Made by a program: the position numbers and the translations under genes. From an uncultured Bacteroidales bacterium (GTDB lineage: Bacteria > Bacteroidota > Bacteroidia > Bacteroidales > UBA932), in NCBI GenBank assembly GCA_945870315.1, contig CAMBRR010000015.1:1-35188 (forward strand): a DNA stretch of 35,188 nt, given 5' to 3'. Shown here piece after piece: positions 24,801 to 32,101 of this stretch. The stretch's first letter is position 1; each line of letters starts with the position of its first letter. Below the pieces are notes generated by a model. It was given only the letters and a program-made list of their open reading frames with translations, ran no database searches and was not told where the DNA came from.

Positions 24801-25386
24801 GGTTGCAGAGGTTGTGCTGGAGCATATCGACATCCTGACCGATACCGCCAACGAGTTCTCCACCTTCGCCAAACTCTACAGCGAGGAGCCGGTGCTCATC
24901 AACCTGGACAAGGTTATCCAAGATCAGATTCTCATTTTTGACAATAAGGAAAACATCAAAATCCAGTATTTCGGTCTCGAAAATGCTTGGGTAAAAGCGC
25001 CTAAGCCTCAAATGATAAGGGTGTTCGTCAATCTGTTGGCCAATGCTGTGCAGGCGGTGGAGATAATGCAGAGGGAGGCTTTGGACAAGGGAGAGACGCC
25101 GTCTCCGGGTAGGATTGTCGTGTGTCTGAGGAATTCTGTCAAGGACGGCTTCTATGATGTGGTCTTTGACGACAATGGTCCCGGAGTCGGCGAGGAGAAT
25201 CTTGGCAAATTGTTTACTCCTAATTTCACGACCAAGAGTAGCGGCACTGGACTAGGACTCGCCATATGCAGGAACATAGTGGAAAAATGCGAGGGCGAAA
25301 TCCGCTATTCGCGTTCTTTCGCCCTCGGTGGTGCTTCATTTACAGTGAGTCTGCACAAGAGTGAACCGCCTCAGACTACGGCTTAG
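21802..25386 (+). CDS. Large multi-pass sensor histidine kinase (NtrY-like)
   Basis: Membrane sensor of 1194 aa, far above the usual size. About ten hydrophobic segments are visible: one at the N-terminus (11-28), about six between 225 and 440, then two near 660-735 flanking a basic loop, and one near 875. Two periplasmic stretches lie between (about 30-220 and 450-660), plus a smaller one (about 740-870). A HAMP-like linker with EPLAEMDQKMKR follows. The kinase core is complete: H-box HEIKNPLTPIKLE (His967), N-box NLLANAV (Asn1077 and Asn1081), G1 DDNGPGVG (1123-1130) and G2 GTGLGLAI (1148-1155). The H-box and late HAMP resemble NtrY-type kinases. It lies 4 bp after rlmH and faces the sigma54 response regulator tail to tail, with 14 bp between stops; that regulator is the likely partner. 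The signal is unknown. Confidence 0.92.
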   Translation: MSLRNFINKKLTLFVFALAVVMFVLSLAGNNDMNDSARMADKVSYRIEKRLEILDGFVNQACSAPVSELVMIDNLPSDMVIYRYVNDSLQSWCNQFPILNDDISSKLVFQRLGNPRNSMVSPLVDVTDTISYMNLGQKSYVVKARSLENGVRVIAGLEIKDIMRDDLLKGDNGVNGHLKLPSRFAISSLESSGGSPVVVDGVPLFQITTDTNLIGMFNDLPALRWISLFLFVFSTILFLNNRRTLKVYMSVMAAITIFFFVAFIWIQQMPSSSDLFSPTLFADGSVFSSLGALLLVNTYITAFNVCTYLVRARTMAIVRKDDRHRRRNLAIHGLCTLVALVITAFYIIFSLKSLILNSKLTLELYRLSSELLYNLLVYMSYTGLLFCLVLEIQMLRPSLKEFFNLRYDMFDRKALVLCAFLFTVFFVSISSILGLSKEKDRVSLWSNRLAIDRDLALEIQLRMMEDNLASDPVIASLVSINNPAVLIQNRISEYYFGRMRQSYSVDVSVYGDSDREGMAEFNSVLLGGSPVADNSKFFYMTDASGHSYYVGAFLYWTDNKGLVRLLARIEAKSNREDKGYVSLLGRYTAPGEIQIPAYYSYAKYIGGRLVSYKGNYPYPTRFSSNGQDVEKGEITSRVDGYRHFINIIDSNEVIVMSRPRRNVMVFFTSFSYLFLALSALLYLCGRSRVSKYKFRNNYFRKRINLILLGTSCLILVSLMTISVVFVFKRNETNQFNLMSSRINTVQALVNARTRNITEWRQMLSSDFQAQVENISNTTKSDITFFTPSGKVFYSTTPEVFERMILGSRIDQNAYYNIRYLNQRYHIHGEKMDNIRYWSLYAPMFNDSGQLLAIMGIPYTEKVYDFRRETFFHAAMIFNIFILLLIISLLFTTKEVNSLMEPLAEMDQKMKRADIHNLEYIVYKRQDEITSLVESYNRMVRDLSESTRLLAQAERDKAWSLMARQVAHEIKNPLTPIKLEIQRLIRLKQKNNPAWEEKFDKVAEVVLEHIDILTDTANEFSTFAKLYSEEPVLINLDKVIQDQILIFDNKENIKIQYFGLENAWVKAPKPQMIRVFVNLLANAVQAVEIMQREALDKGETPSPGRIVVCLRNSVKDGFYDVVFDDNGPGVGEENLGKLFTPNFTTKSSGTGLGLAICRNIVEKCEGEIRYSRSFALGGASFTVSLHKSEPPQTTA

Positions 25387-25400
25387 ATGGTTCAAACGGT

Positions 25401-26549
25401 TTAATAGACATATGCTTTCACATCTTCAACAGTGATTCTGTCACCGGAGAGGATGAGCAGTCTTTCAACGACGTTGCGCAGTTCGCGGATGTTTCCTGTC
25501 CATTGCTTGTCAACCAGCATCTGGAGGGCATCGCTGTCAATTTCTCGCTTCTGCATTCCGGTTTCATCGCAGATTCTGTCTATGAAATAGTCCACCAGCA
25601 ACGGAATGTCTTCCTTGCGCTGGTCCAGTGACGGCACATTTATCACGATGACGCTGAGCCTGTGATAGAGGTCTTCCCTGAAATTGCCTTTTTCAATTTC
25701 TTCCTTCAGGTTCTTGTTGGTGGCGGCAAGTACTCTGACATCCACGTTGATGTCCTTATCGCTGCCCACGCGGGATAGTTTCTTCTCCTGCAGCACTCTC
25801 AAAACCTTGGCCTGGGCTGCAAGTGACATATCTCCGATTTCATCAAGGAAGAGGGTTCCACCGTCAGCTTGCTCGAATTTGCCCTTATGTTGCTTGATGG
25901 CGGAAGTGAAGGCCCCTTTCTCGTGTCCAAAAAGCTCGCTTTCAATTAGTTCCGAAGGGATTGCCGCACAGTTTACCTCTATGTACGGCATTGCGCTGCG
26001 GTTGCTCTTCTGGTGAAGGTTCCTGGCTACGAGTTCCTTGCCTGTGCCATTGGCTCCGGTGATGAGGACTCTCGCATCTGTAGGCGCTACCTTGTCGATC
26101 ATCTCCTTGATGTGCAGAATAGCGGCGGATTCACCTATCATTTCCTGCCCGTAAACCTTCTTTTTCAGGACCTTTGTCTCCTTCATCAGGGACACCTTTT
26201 CAGTGGCATTCTTGATTGTTATGAGAATCCTGTTCAAATCAAGCGGTTTCTGGATGAAGTCAAAGGCACCCTTGCGGATACATCCTACGGCAGTGTCTAT
26301 GTCACCGTGTCCGGAAATCATAACGACAGCAGAATCAATTCCCATTTCCATCAGCCTGTCGAGAACTTCGATGCCATCCATCTCAGGCATCTTTATGTCG
26401 CAGAAAATCACGCTGTATTTTTCTTTTTCCACCATTGCGCAGCCTTCCGGGCCGTTTTCTGCGACGTCGACATCATATCCTTCATCGGAAAGAATCTCCT
26501 TGAGGGAATTCCTAATCGACCTTTCATCGTCAATAATAAGAATCTTCAT
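25401..26549 (-). CDS. Sigma54-activating response regulator lacking a DNA-binding domain
   Basis: NtrC-class regulator of 382 aa; MKILIIDDERSIR fixes the start at 26549, although the frame opens further upstream. The receiver (1-120) has phosphoacceptor Asp51 in FCDIKMPEMDG. The AAA+ domain has Walker A GANGTGKE (165-172), the sigma54-contact loop GAFTSA (212-217, GAFTGA in the consensus), Walker B TLFLDEIGD (about 232-240), the FREDLYHRLSV segment and NIRELRNVVERL. It ends with ITVEDVKAYVY, straight after the AAA+ lid, so the Fis-type helix-turn-helix is missing. Such regulators (for example FlgR of Helicobacter) act without enhancer sites. The neighbouring histidine kinase is the likely phosphodonor, and two sigma54-type sites lie 5 kb away. 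Confidence 0.93.
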   Translation of the reverse strand: MKILIIDDERSIRNSLKEILSDEGYDVDVAENGPEGCAMVEKEKYSVIFCDIKMPEMDGIEVLDRLMEMGIDSAVVMISGHGDIDTAVGCIRKGAFDFIQKPLDLNRILITIKNATEKVSLMKETKVLKKKVYGQEMIGESAAILHIKEMIDKVAPTDARVLITGANGTGKELVARNLHQKSNRSAMPYIEVNCAAIPSELIESELFGHEKGAFTSAIKQHKGKFEQADGGTLFLDEIGDMSLAAQAKVLRVLQEKKLSRVGSDKDINVDVRVLAATNKNLKEEIEKGNFREDLYHRLSVIVINVPSLDQRKEDIPLLVDYFIDRICDETGMQKREIDSDALQMLVDKQWTGNIRELRNVVERLLILSGDRITVEDVKAYVY

Positions 26550-26568
26550 TTCGCTTAAATTTAGTCCA

Positions 26569-26599
26569 CAAATATCGGCAATTTTGGGCGTTACGCAAA
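26569..26599 (-). promoter_or_regulatory. Promoter of the sigma54 response regulator gene
   Basis: On the minus strand TTTG (26596-26599) is followed by 19 nt and GATATTTG (26569-26576), one mismatch to TAnnTTTG. It overlaps the cmk promoter on the other strand (26583-26614). Confidence 0.55.
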
Positions 26600-26614
26600 A
26601 TATTTTTAATTTTG
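26583..26614 (+). promoter_or_regulatory. Promoter of cmk-ispH
   Basis: TTTG (26583-26586), 20 nt, then TAATTTTG (26607-26614), a full match in sequence and spacing. The start should be near 26620, about 20 nt before the cmk ATG. Confidence 0.75.
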
Positions 26615-26640
26615 CATCGAATCGAAAATTGTGTACATAA

Positions 26641-27324
26641 ATGCATATACCTGACATCATCATAGCCATCGATGGTTATTCGTCAACGGGGAAGAGTTCT
26701 TTCGCAAAACGGATTGCCCGGGAGTTTTCCTTCAATTATTTGGATTCCGGGGCAATGTACAGGGCTGTGACCTTGTTTGCGATGGAAAACGGACTAATTT
26801 CTGATGACTGCAAAATTGACGTGGATTCTCTTGTCAAGGCAATGGAAACCCTGGATGTACATTTTGCCGAAGGCGGTACGTTCATCGGCGACAGATGCGT
26901 GGAACAGCGTATTCGTTGTCTGGATGTAGCCGACAAGGTGAGTCCGATTGCGGCGGTTCCCCAGGTAAGAGCCTATGTGGATGCCCGCTTGAGGGAACTT
27001 GGCGCGCGTCGCAGGGTGGTGATGGATGGCAGGGATATCGGAACGACTGTATTTCCCGATGCTGAAATTAAGGTATTTATGACGGCAGATCCTCTTATCC
27101 GCGCCCGCAGAAGGGCAGATGAGATGGTTGCAGGAGGAAAGAATGTCGATTTGGAATCTGTGTTGAAGAATCTTCAGGAACGAGACTATATTGATACCCA
27201 TCGCGAAACGTCCCCGCTGGTCAAAGCGGATGATGCCGTTGTCCTGGATAATTCCCATATGACTATGGATGACCAGATGGTGTGGATTGAGGAGTTAATT
27301 GCAGAAAAGTTATGCTTAAGGTAG
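26641..27324 (+). CDS. cmk: Cytidylate kinase Cmk
   Basis: Phosphorylates CMP and dCMP to the diphosphates. The 227 aa have the P-loop GYSSTGKS (12-19), YLDSGAMYRAVTLFA, the long CMP-binding region typical of bacterial enzymes with QRIRCLDVADKVSPIAA, and DGRDIGTTVFPDAEIKVFMTADP, RARRRADEM and RDYIDTHRETSPL. Length is normal. It has its own promoter (26583-26614) and overlaps ispH by 13 nt, so the two are translationally coupled; a cmk-ispH pair is common in Bacteroidales. Confidence 0.96.
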   Translation: MHIPDIIIAIDGYSSTGKSSFAKRIAREFSFNYLDSGAMYRAVTLFAMENGLISDDCKIDVDSLVKAMETLDVHFAEGGTFIGDRCVEQRIRCLDVADKVSPIAAVPQVRAYVDARLRELGARRRVVMDGRDIGTTVFPDAEIKVFMTADPLIRARRRADEMVAGGKNVDLESVLKNLQERDYIDTHRETSPLVKADDAVVLDNSHMTMDDQMVWIEELIAEKLCLR

Positions 27325-28220
27325 ATGTAGATTCCAATTCCGGTTTCTGTGCCGGAGTTATAAGGGCAATCGGAAAAGCTGAAGAATTTCTGGACAATCC
27401 GTCCGATGGTGGTGGCCACCATCTTTATTCTCTTGGAGCTATAGTTCATAATGATGCGGAGTTGTCCAGGCTGGTAGGCAAGGGACTCGTGACCATTGAC
27501 AATGAGGATCTGGATGAAACCCTTGATGCAAGGGGAGAAACCCTTCTGATAAGGGCTCACGGTGAACCTCCGCAGACCTATCAGAAAGCTAGGGCAATAG
27601 GTTTTGACATTATTGACTGCACCTGCCCCGTGGTGCTGCGCCTTCAGGAGAGCATCCGGGAGGCTTACCGCGCCCAGACTGAGGAAGGTTGCGGGCAAAT
27701 CATCATTTTCGGCAAGATTGGACACGCGGAAGTGATGGGATTGCTCGGTCAGACTGATTCCACAGCGATAGTAGTGGAGGATATTCCAATGTTGGAGGAC
27801 GCTCTGGCAAGCGGACTTGTCAAAAGGGATGTCCCTACCCATATTTTCAGTCAGACAACAAAGAGTCCTTCGGAATATTCCCGTCTTTGCGAGCGCTTGA
27901 GGGAAGTCACTCCAGACCTGAAGGTCCACGATACCATCTGTCTTCAGGTAGCGTCCCGTCATAGAAAATTGTCGCAGTTTGCGATGGAGCACGATGTGAT
28001 TGTTTTCGTTTCCGGCAAGGCAAGCTCCAATGGAAAGGTGTTGTGTGATTTGTGCAAGTCTCTGAATATCAGGACTTATCACGTTGGTTCTCCGGATGAG
28101 ATAAAGAGGGAATGGTTCAGAGAGGATGACCGTGTGGGGGTTTGCGGGGCCACATCGACTCCTAAGTGGCTTCTGGAGCAGACTGCCGAGAAAATACGGG
28201 ACAATGCATTTATTTTGTAG
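27312..28220 (+). CDS. ispH: 4-hydroxy-3-methylbut-2-enyl diphosphate reductase IspH
   Basis: Iron-sulfur enzyme making IPP and DMAPP in the last step of the methylerythritol phosphate pathway. The 302 aa keep the three cluster cysteines: Cys13 in SGFCAGVIRAI, Cys105 in DCTCPVVLRLQ and Cys210 in HDTICLQVASRHR. The substrate motifs SLGAIVHN, IRAHGEPP, GKIGHAEVMG and SQTTKSPSEY are also present. It has normal length for the single-domain form and is not fused to ribosomal protein S1. The start lies inside cmk. The efp promoter's -33 element lies within its last codons. Being an MEP enzyme, it feeds the undecaprenyl carrier used by MraY and MurG. Confidence 0.96.
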   Translation: MLKVDVDSNSGFCAGVIRAIGKAEEFLDNPSDGGGHHLYSLGAIVHNDAELSRLVGKGLVTIDNEDLDETLDARGETLLIRAHGEPPQTYQKARAIGFDIIDCTCPVVLRLQESIREAYRAQTEEGCGQIIIFGKIGHAEVMGLLGQTDSTAIVVEDIPMLEDALASGLVKRDVPTHIFSQTTKSPSEYSRLCERLREVTPDLKVHDTICLQVASRHRKLSQFAMEHDVIVFVSGKASSNGKVLCDLCKSLNIRTYHVGSPDEIKREWFREDDRVGVCGATSTPKWLLEQTAEKIRDNAFIL

Positions 28221-28244
28221 AAAAATTACTTTTTTATATTTTTG
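28214..28244 (+). promoter_or_regulatory. Promoter of efp
   Basis: TTTG (28214-28217, inside the end of ispH), 19 nt, then TATTTTTG (28237-28244), matching TAnnTTTG with correct spacing. It gives a leader of about 50 nt before the efp ATG. Confidence 0.75.
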
Positions 28245-28300
28245 CAGCCGATTTTCTTCGGATATTTAAAATTTCGGATATAATTTAAATACAATATTTT

Positions 28301-28867
28301 ATGGCAACAACAGCTGATTTTAAAAACGGACTTTACATCAACTACAACGGCAAACCTTGCTCTATCGTATGGTTCCAGCACGTTAAACCAGGTAAAGGTC
28401 CGGCTTTCGTAAAAACCAAACTTCGTAACCTTGAAAACGGTCGTATCCTTGAGAATACCTTCACTGCAGGTGCAAAGATTGAGACCATAAATGTGGAAAG
28501 AAGACCATATCAGTACCTGTACAAGGATGAGGATGGATTCAACTTTATGCACGAGGAAACATACGAGCAGATTCACCTCGACACCGACCTTGTTGAAAAT
28601 GCAGACCTTATGAAGGAAGGACAGCACGTGGAGATGATGTTCCTTGCAGATGAAGAGAGATGCCTCACTTGCGAACTTCCTACCTATGTTGAACTTGAGG
28701 TGACCTACACCGAACCTGCAGTCAAGGGAGATACAGCTTCAACCAACGCTCTCAAGGAAGTTACCCTTGAAACAGGCGCCATCATTATGGCTCCTTTGTT
28801 CATCAACCAGGGAGAAAAGATTCGTGTGAATACTACTGACCGTTCTTACGGTGAGCGTGTAAAATAA
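28301..28867 (+). CDS. efp: Translation elongation factor P
   Basis: tRNA-shaped factor that rescues ribosomes stalled on polyproline. The 188 aa show the KOW-like first domain (ADFKNGLYINYNGKPCSIVW), the tip loop HVKPGKGPAF with Lys32 in the place that is modified in other bacteria, and two OB domains ending in the signature KIRVNTTDRSYGERVK. Length is normal. The codon choice looks more biased than that of the neighbours, fitting high expression. It has its own promoter and is followed by a strong terminator at 28894-28929, so it appears to be a single-gene transcript, possibly with read-through from ispH. Confidence 0.98.
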   Translation: MATTADFKNGLYINYNGKPCSIVWFQHVKPGKGPAFVKTKLRNLENGRILENTFTAGAKIETINVERRPYQYLYKDEDGFNFMHEETYEQIHLDTDLVENADLMKEGQHVEMMFLADEERCLTCELPTYVELEVTYTEPAVKGDTASTNALKEVTLETGAIIMAPLFINQGEKIRVNTTDRSYGERVK

Positions 28868-28893
28868 GTTTTTTTTCATAGAACTTTGTGAAG

Positions 28894-28929
28894 GAAGGTG
28901 ACTAAAAAGCTGACTTTTTAGTCACCTTC
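28894..28929 (+). terminator. Strong rho-independent terminator of efp
   Basis: GAAGGTGACTAAAAAG (28894-28909) pairs perfectly with 28914-28929 around a CTGA loop, a 16-bp stem, followed by TCGTTTTTCTT. It lies 27 bp after the efp stop. Confidence 0.9.
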
Positions 28930-28957
28930 ATCGTTTTTCTTCGAAAAACTGACCTTC

Positions 28958-29040
28958 CTAACCCCCGTAGACTATCGTCTACGACCCCTATTAGGGGTAT
29001 CTCGAGCCTACTCGGCTCGGTCGCTTCGCGACTGGATTAG
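28958..29040. repeat. Cluster of four small hairpins closed by an outer stem
   Basis: Within 83 bp there are four adjacent perfect inverted repeats: CGTAGAC/GTCTACG (28966-28983), ACCCCT/AGGGGT (28984-28998), CGAGCC/GGCTCG (29003-29019) and GTCGC/GCGAC (29020-29032). The flanks CTAACC (28958-28963) and GGATTAG (29034-29040) can pair with one bulged base, giving a four-armed junction. A smaller hairpin, GTTTTTC/GAAAAAC (28933-28949), precedes it and T-tracts follow. It resembles a REP-like palindromic element or a structured RNA; no known family is recognised and no protein-coding role is apparent. Confidence 0.6.
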
Positions 29041-29087
29041 TTTTTAGCCTCTTTTTTTAATGATATTCTCAATGTTCATTTTTTCTT

Positions 29088-29118
29088 TTTGAAAAGTGAA
29101 TATATTTTTTTATTTTTC
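29088..29118 (+). promoter_or_regulatory. Promoter of the GH2-epimerase operon
   Basis: TTTG (29088-29091), 19 nt, then TATTTTTC (29111-29118), one mismatch to TAnnTTTG. The start would be near 29124, about 22 nt before the ATG at 29146. The region is very A/T-rich. Confidence 0.5.
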
Positions 29119-29145
29119 GCTCTTATAAACATAATTGATAACGAA

Positions 29146-32097
29146 ATGAAAAGATTATTCCCAATTCTTGCGGTGATTCTGCTTTCCTCTTGCAGCGCTC
29201 CCGTTGTTTACGACTGGGCTCCTGCAGGCGACAGAATCAGGACTGAGTGGGCATCGCAGGTTACTCCTGACAATGCCAGGGAAGAGTATCCGCGTCCTCA
29301 GATGGTGCGTGAAGGATGGATAAACCTGAATGGATTGTGGGATTATGCCATCACTGCAGACAGTGTTGAAATGATGAATGAGGCTGATGGACAGATTCTT
29401 GTTCCTTTCTGTGTGGAGTCTTCTCTGTCCGGTGTCGGACGCAGGATTGGAAAGGGTGAGGTTCTCTGGTACAGGACTGTGATTGAAAAACCTAAGGATT
29501 GGGAAAGGACTCTTCTTCATTTCGATGCTGTGGACTGGGCTGCTGACATTTACCTCAATGGTGTCCTGACAGCCAACCATACAGGAGGATATACAGCTTT
29601 CAGTTTGGACGTTACTGATGAATTGAAAGATGGACCTGCAGAATTGGCAGTCAGGGTTTTTGACCCGACTGATGACCCTTCGTGGTCCATTCCTCGTGGA
29701 AAGCAGGTTTCTGAGCCGAATGGAATATGGTACACTCCAGTGACAGGAATATGGCAGACTGTCTGGATGGAAAATGTCCCGCAGGCGGGTTATATCGTTG
29801 ATTATAATGTCAGGACTGACATATCAACAGGAGAAATCGCAGTTTCGGCATTGTGCGAGGGCTCTCAGGATGGTGACCAGGTAAAGGTTGAGGTTCTTCG
29901 CCCGAAGATCGGTTACAATCCTGAAAAGCCTGGATGTAGTCTTTTCGCGCTTGCAAAGGCTTCTGCTCCTGTTGGAGAGGAGGTCGTGGCAACCGTCTCA
30001 GAACCGAAACTCTGGAGTGTGGACAATCCTTATCTTTATGGACTCAAGATTTCTCTCGTGCGCGACGGTAAAGTCATAGATTCAGTTCAGGGCTATACTG
30101 CCTTGCGCAAGATTTCCCAGATGGAAGATGAGACTTCTGTCAAGAGGTTGGCACTTAATGATGAGATTCTCTTCCAATTCGGTCCTCTGGACCAGGGCTG
30201 GTGGCCTGACGGATTGTACACTGCTCCGACAGCAGAGGCTATGGCTTTTGATATAGAGAAGACCAAGGAACTGGGTTTCAATATGATCCGAAAACATATC
30301 AAATTGGAGCCTTCTCGTTGGTATTATGATTGTGACAGGCTCGGAATGCTGGTATGGCAGGATATGCCTTGCATCGGATATTACAATAAACGCGAACAGT
30401 GGGGCCAGGGTGAGGATGTCTATGGCGCCGGAGAAGACTATTGGGCCTTGACGGACAAATGCAAGGACAACTATTATAAGGAATGGACCGAGATTATCGA
30501 GCAGTTCAAGAAATTTCAGTCAATCGTGGTGTGGGTTCCGTTCAACGAGGCCTGGGGACAGTTCGATACCAAGGAAGTTGCGGAATATACCCGGTCTCTG
30601 GATCCTACCCGTCTGGTGAATGCCGCTTCCGGCGGAAACTGGATTGAGGGGGCTGGAGACATCCTTGACACTCATACATACCCGAATCCTCGTATGCGTA
30701 TCCTTGATGATAAGATGGTGAACGTGCTTGGAGAGTATGGCGGAATCGGTTATCCTGTAGAGGGGCATCTTTGGGAAGAAGGACGCAACTGGGGCTATAT
30801 ACAGTTCGAAGATACTGAGGCAGTTACGGATATGTATGTGACTTATGCCAATGACCTTCTGGATATAAAACAGGTTGACAAGTGCGCGGCTGCTATCTAC
30901 ACCCAGACGACGGATGTTGAGATTGAGGTCAACGGTTTCTATACCTATGATCGCAAGATGCTGAAAATGAATGCAGAAAGGGTGCGGGAGGCTAATAGAA
31001 AAGTGATTGAGGCTCCGAATGTGCCTTCTCTTGAAATTGTTTCTCCATACAGTTTCCATGGAAAGGATTCCAAATATGGGAATAGTCATATGAACCTGTA
31101 CAAACTTCAGTGCGGAGACCTTACTATGCAGGTTACCGATTTCGGCGCAAGGGTAATCTCTCTTTATGCTCCTGATCGGGACGGCAATGTGGACGATGTC
31201 GTGGTGGGATATGACGATATCTATAGATTCCTGAACAATCCAGGTGAGCGTTTTCTCGGAGCAACGGTAGGTCGTGTAGCCAACCGTATTGCAGGGGGAC
31301 AATTCACTCTCGATGGCCAGACATATAACCTTCCGAAGAACAACAACGGCCAGACTTTGCACGGCGGACTTACCGGAGTCGATATGGTAAGGTGGAGCCT
31401 CGTTTCCCGCACTCCGTCTTCCATTACCTTCAAACTTGTTTCTCCTGATGGCTCCGATGGCTTCCCGGGCAATCTTACCATCCTTTTGACATATACTCTT
31501 ACTGAGGATAATTCATTTGATATCAAGTATGAGGCGACTACTGACAAGGCAACGCCTGTGAATCTTTCAAACCACGCTTTCTATAACCTGCGCGGAACCA
31601 AGGGCGGCACTATCCTTGACCACGTTCTGACAATCCCGGCATCCGGAATCACTCCTGTGGACGAATATCTGATTCCTACTGGAGAGATTATGCCTGTCGA
31701 GGGTACTCCTTTCGACTTCCGTGAACCGCACACAATAGGTGAAAGAGTAGGCGAGAGCCATCAGCAGCTTGCTTTTGGCGGAGGATATGACCACAACTGG
31801 GTGCTTGACGTGCCTTCTGACGGTCAACTGCACAAGGTCTGTGAACTCAGTGAACCTGAAAGTGGACGCGTGATGGAGATTTTCTCAGACCAGCCTGGTA
31901 TTCAGTTCTATTGCGGTAATTTCTTTGACGGAAAGTCATATGGCAAGAAGGGGTTAGCAATAGGCTATCGTGAGGCTCTTGCTCTGGAGACACAGAAGTT
32001 CCCTGACGGGGTCAACCAGCCGTCTTTCCCGAACACTATTCTTCGTCCGGGTGAAACCTATACTCAGCATACTGTTTACCATTTTAGTGTGAAATAA
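29146..32097 (+). CDS. Lipoprotein fusing a GH2 glycoside hydrolase to an aldose 1-epimerase
   Basis: Secreted, lipid-anchored enzyme of 983 aa. The start at 29146 gives a clean lipoprotein signal, MKRLFPILAVILLSSC (Cys16). Residues about 40-640 are GH2: sugar-binding N-domain (WINLNGLWDYAI), immunoglobulin-like part, and TIM barrel with the acid/base Glu468 in FNEAWG and the nucleophile Glu530 in LGEYGG. From about 648 to the end is a galactose-mutarotase (GalM) domain with DFGARVISLY, GATVGRVANRIAGG, His739 (TLHGG), His810 (SNHAFYNL) and Glu948 (ALETQ), all catalytic positions kept. One enzyme probably releases a beta-linked sugar that the other then anomerises. The substrate cannot be read from the sequence. 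A Gfo/Idh gene follows after 4 bp. The frame is uninterrupted across the junction. Confidence 0.92.
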   Translation: MKRLFPILAVILLSSCSAPVVYDWAPAGDRIRTEWASQVTPDNAREEYPRPQMVREGWINLNGLWDYAITADSVEMMNEADGQILVPFCVESSLSGVGRRIGKGEVLWYRTVIEKPKDWERTLLHFDAVDWAADIYLNGVLTANHTGGYTAFSLDVTDELKDGPAELAVRVFDPTDDPSWSIPRGKQVSEPNGIWYTPVTGIWQTVWMENVPQAGYIVDYNVRTDISTGEIAVSALCEGSQDGDQVKVEVLRPKIGYNPEKPGCSLFALAKASAPVGEEVVATVSEPKLWSVDNPYLYGLKISLVRDGKVIDSVQGYTALRKISQMEDETSVKRLALNDEILFQFGPLDQGWWPDGLYTAPTAEAMAFDIEKTKELGFNMIRKHIKLEPSRWYYDCDRLGMLVWQDMPCIGYYNKREQWGQGEDVYGAGEDYWALTDKCKDNYYKEWTEIIEQFKKFQSIVVWVPFNEAWGQFDTKEVAEYTRSLDPTRLVNAASGGNWIEGAGDILDTHTYPNPRMRILDDKMVNVLGEYGGIGYPVEGHLWEEGRNWGYIQFEDTEAVTDMYVTYANDLLDIKQVDKCAAAIYTQTTDVEIEVNGFYTYDRKMLKMNAERVREANRKVIEAPNVPSLEIVSPYSFHGKDSKYGNSHMNLYKLQCGDLTMQVTDFGARVISLYAPDRDGNVDDVVVGYDDIYRFLNNPGERFLGATVGRVANRIAGGQFTLDGQTYNLPKNNNGQTLHGGLTGVDMVRWSLVSRTPSSITFKLVSPDGSDGFPGNLTILLTYTLTEDNSFDIKYEATTDKATPVNLSNHAFYNLRGTKGGTILDHVLTIPASGITPVDEYLIPTGEIMPVEGTPFDFREPHTIGERVGESHQQLAFGGGYDHNWVLDVPSDGQLHKVCELSEPESGRVMEIFSDQPGIQFYCGNFFDGKSYGKKGLAIGYREALALETQKFPDGVNQPSFPNTILRPGETYTQHTVYHFSVK

Positions 32098-32101
32098 TCA
32101 T

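Noticed and set aside
26550..26669. N-terminal extension of 40 residues on the response regulator.
   Set aside because: The receiver begins at MKILIIDDE as in the family; the extension would run through both promoters and into cmk.
27186..28082. Minus-strand open frame of 298 codons opposite cmk and ispH.
   Set aside because: No motifs, and both opposite-strand genes are certain.
29089..29145. Upstream extension of the GH2-epimerase protein by 19 residues.
   Set aside because: The ATG at 29146 gives a clean lipoprotein signal with LSSC; the extension overlaps the promoter.
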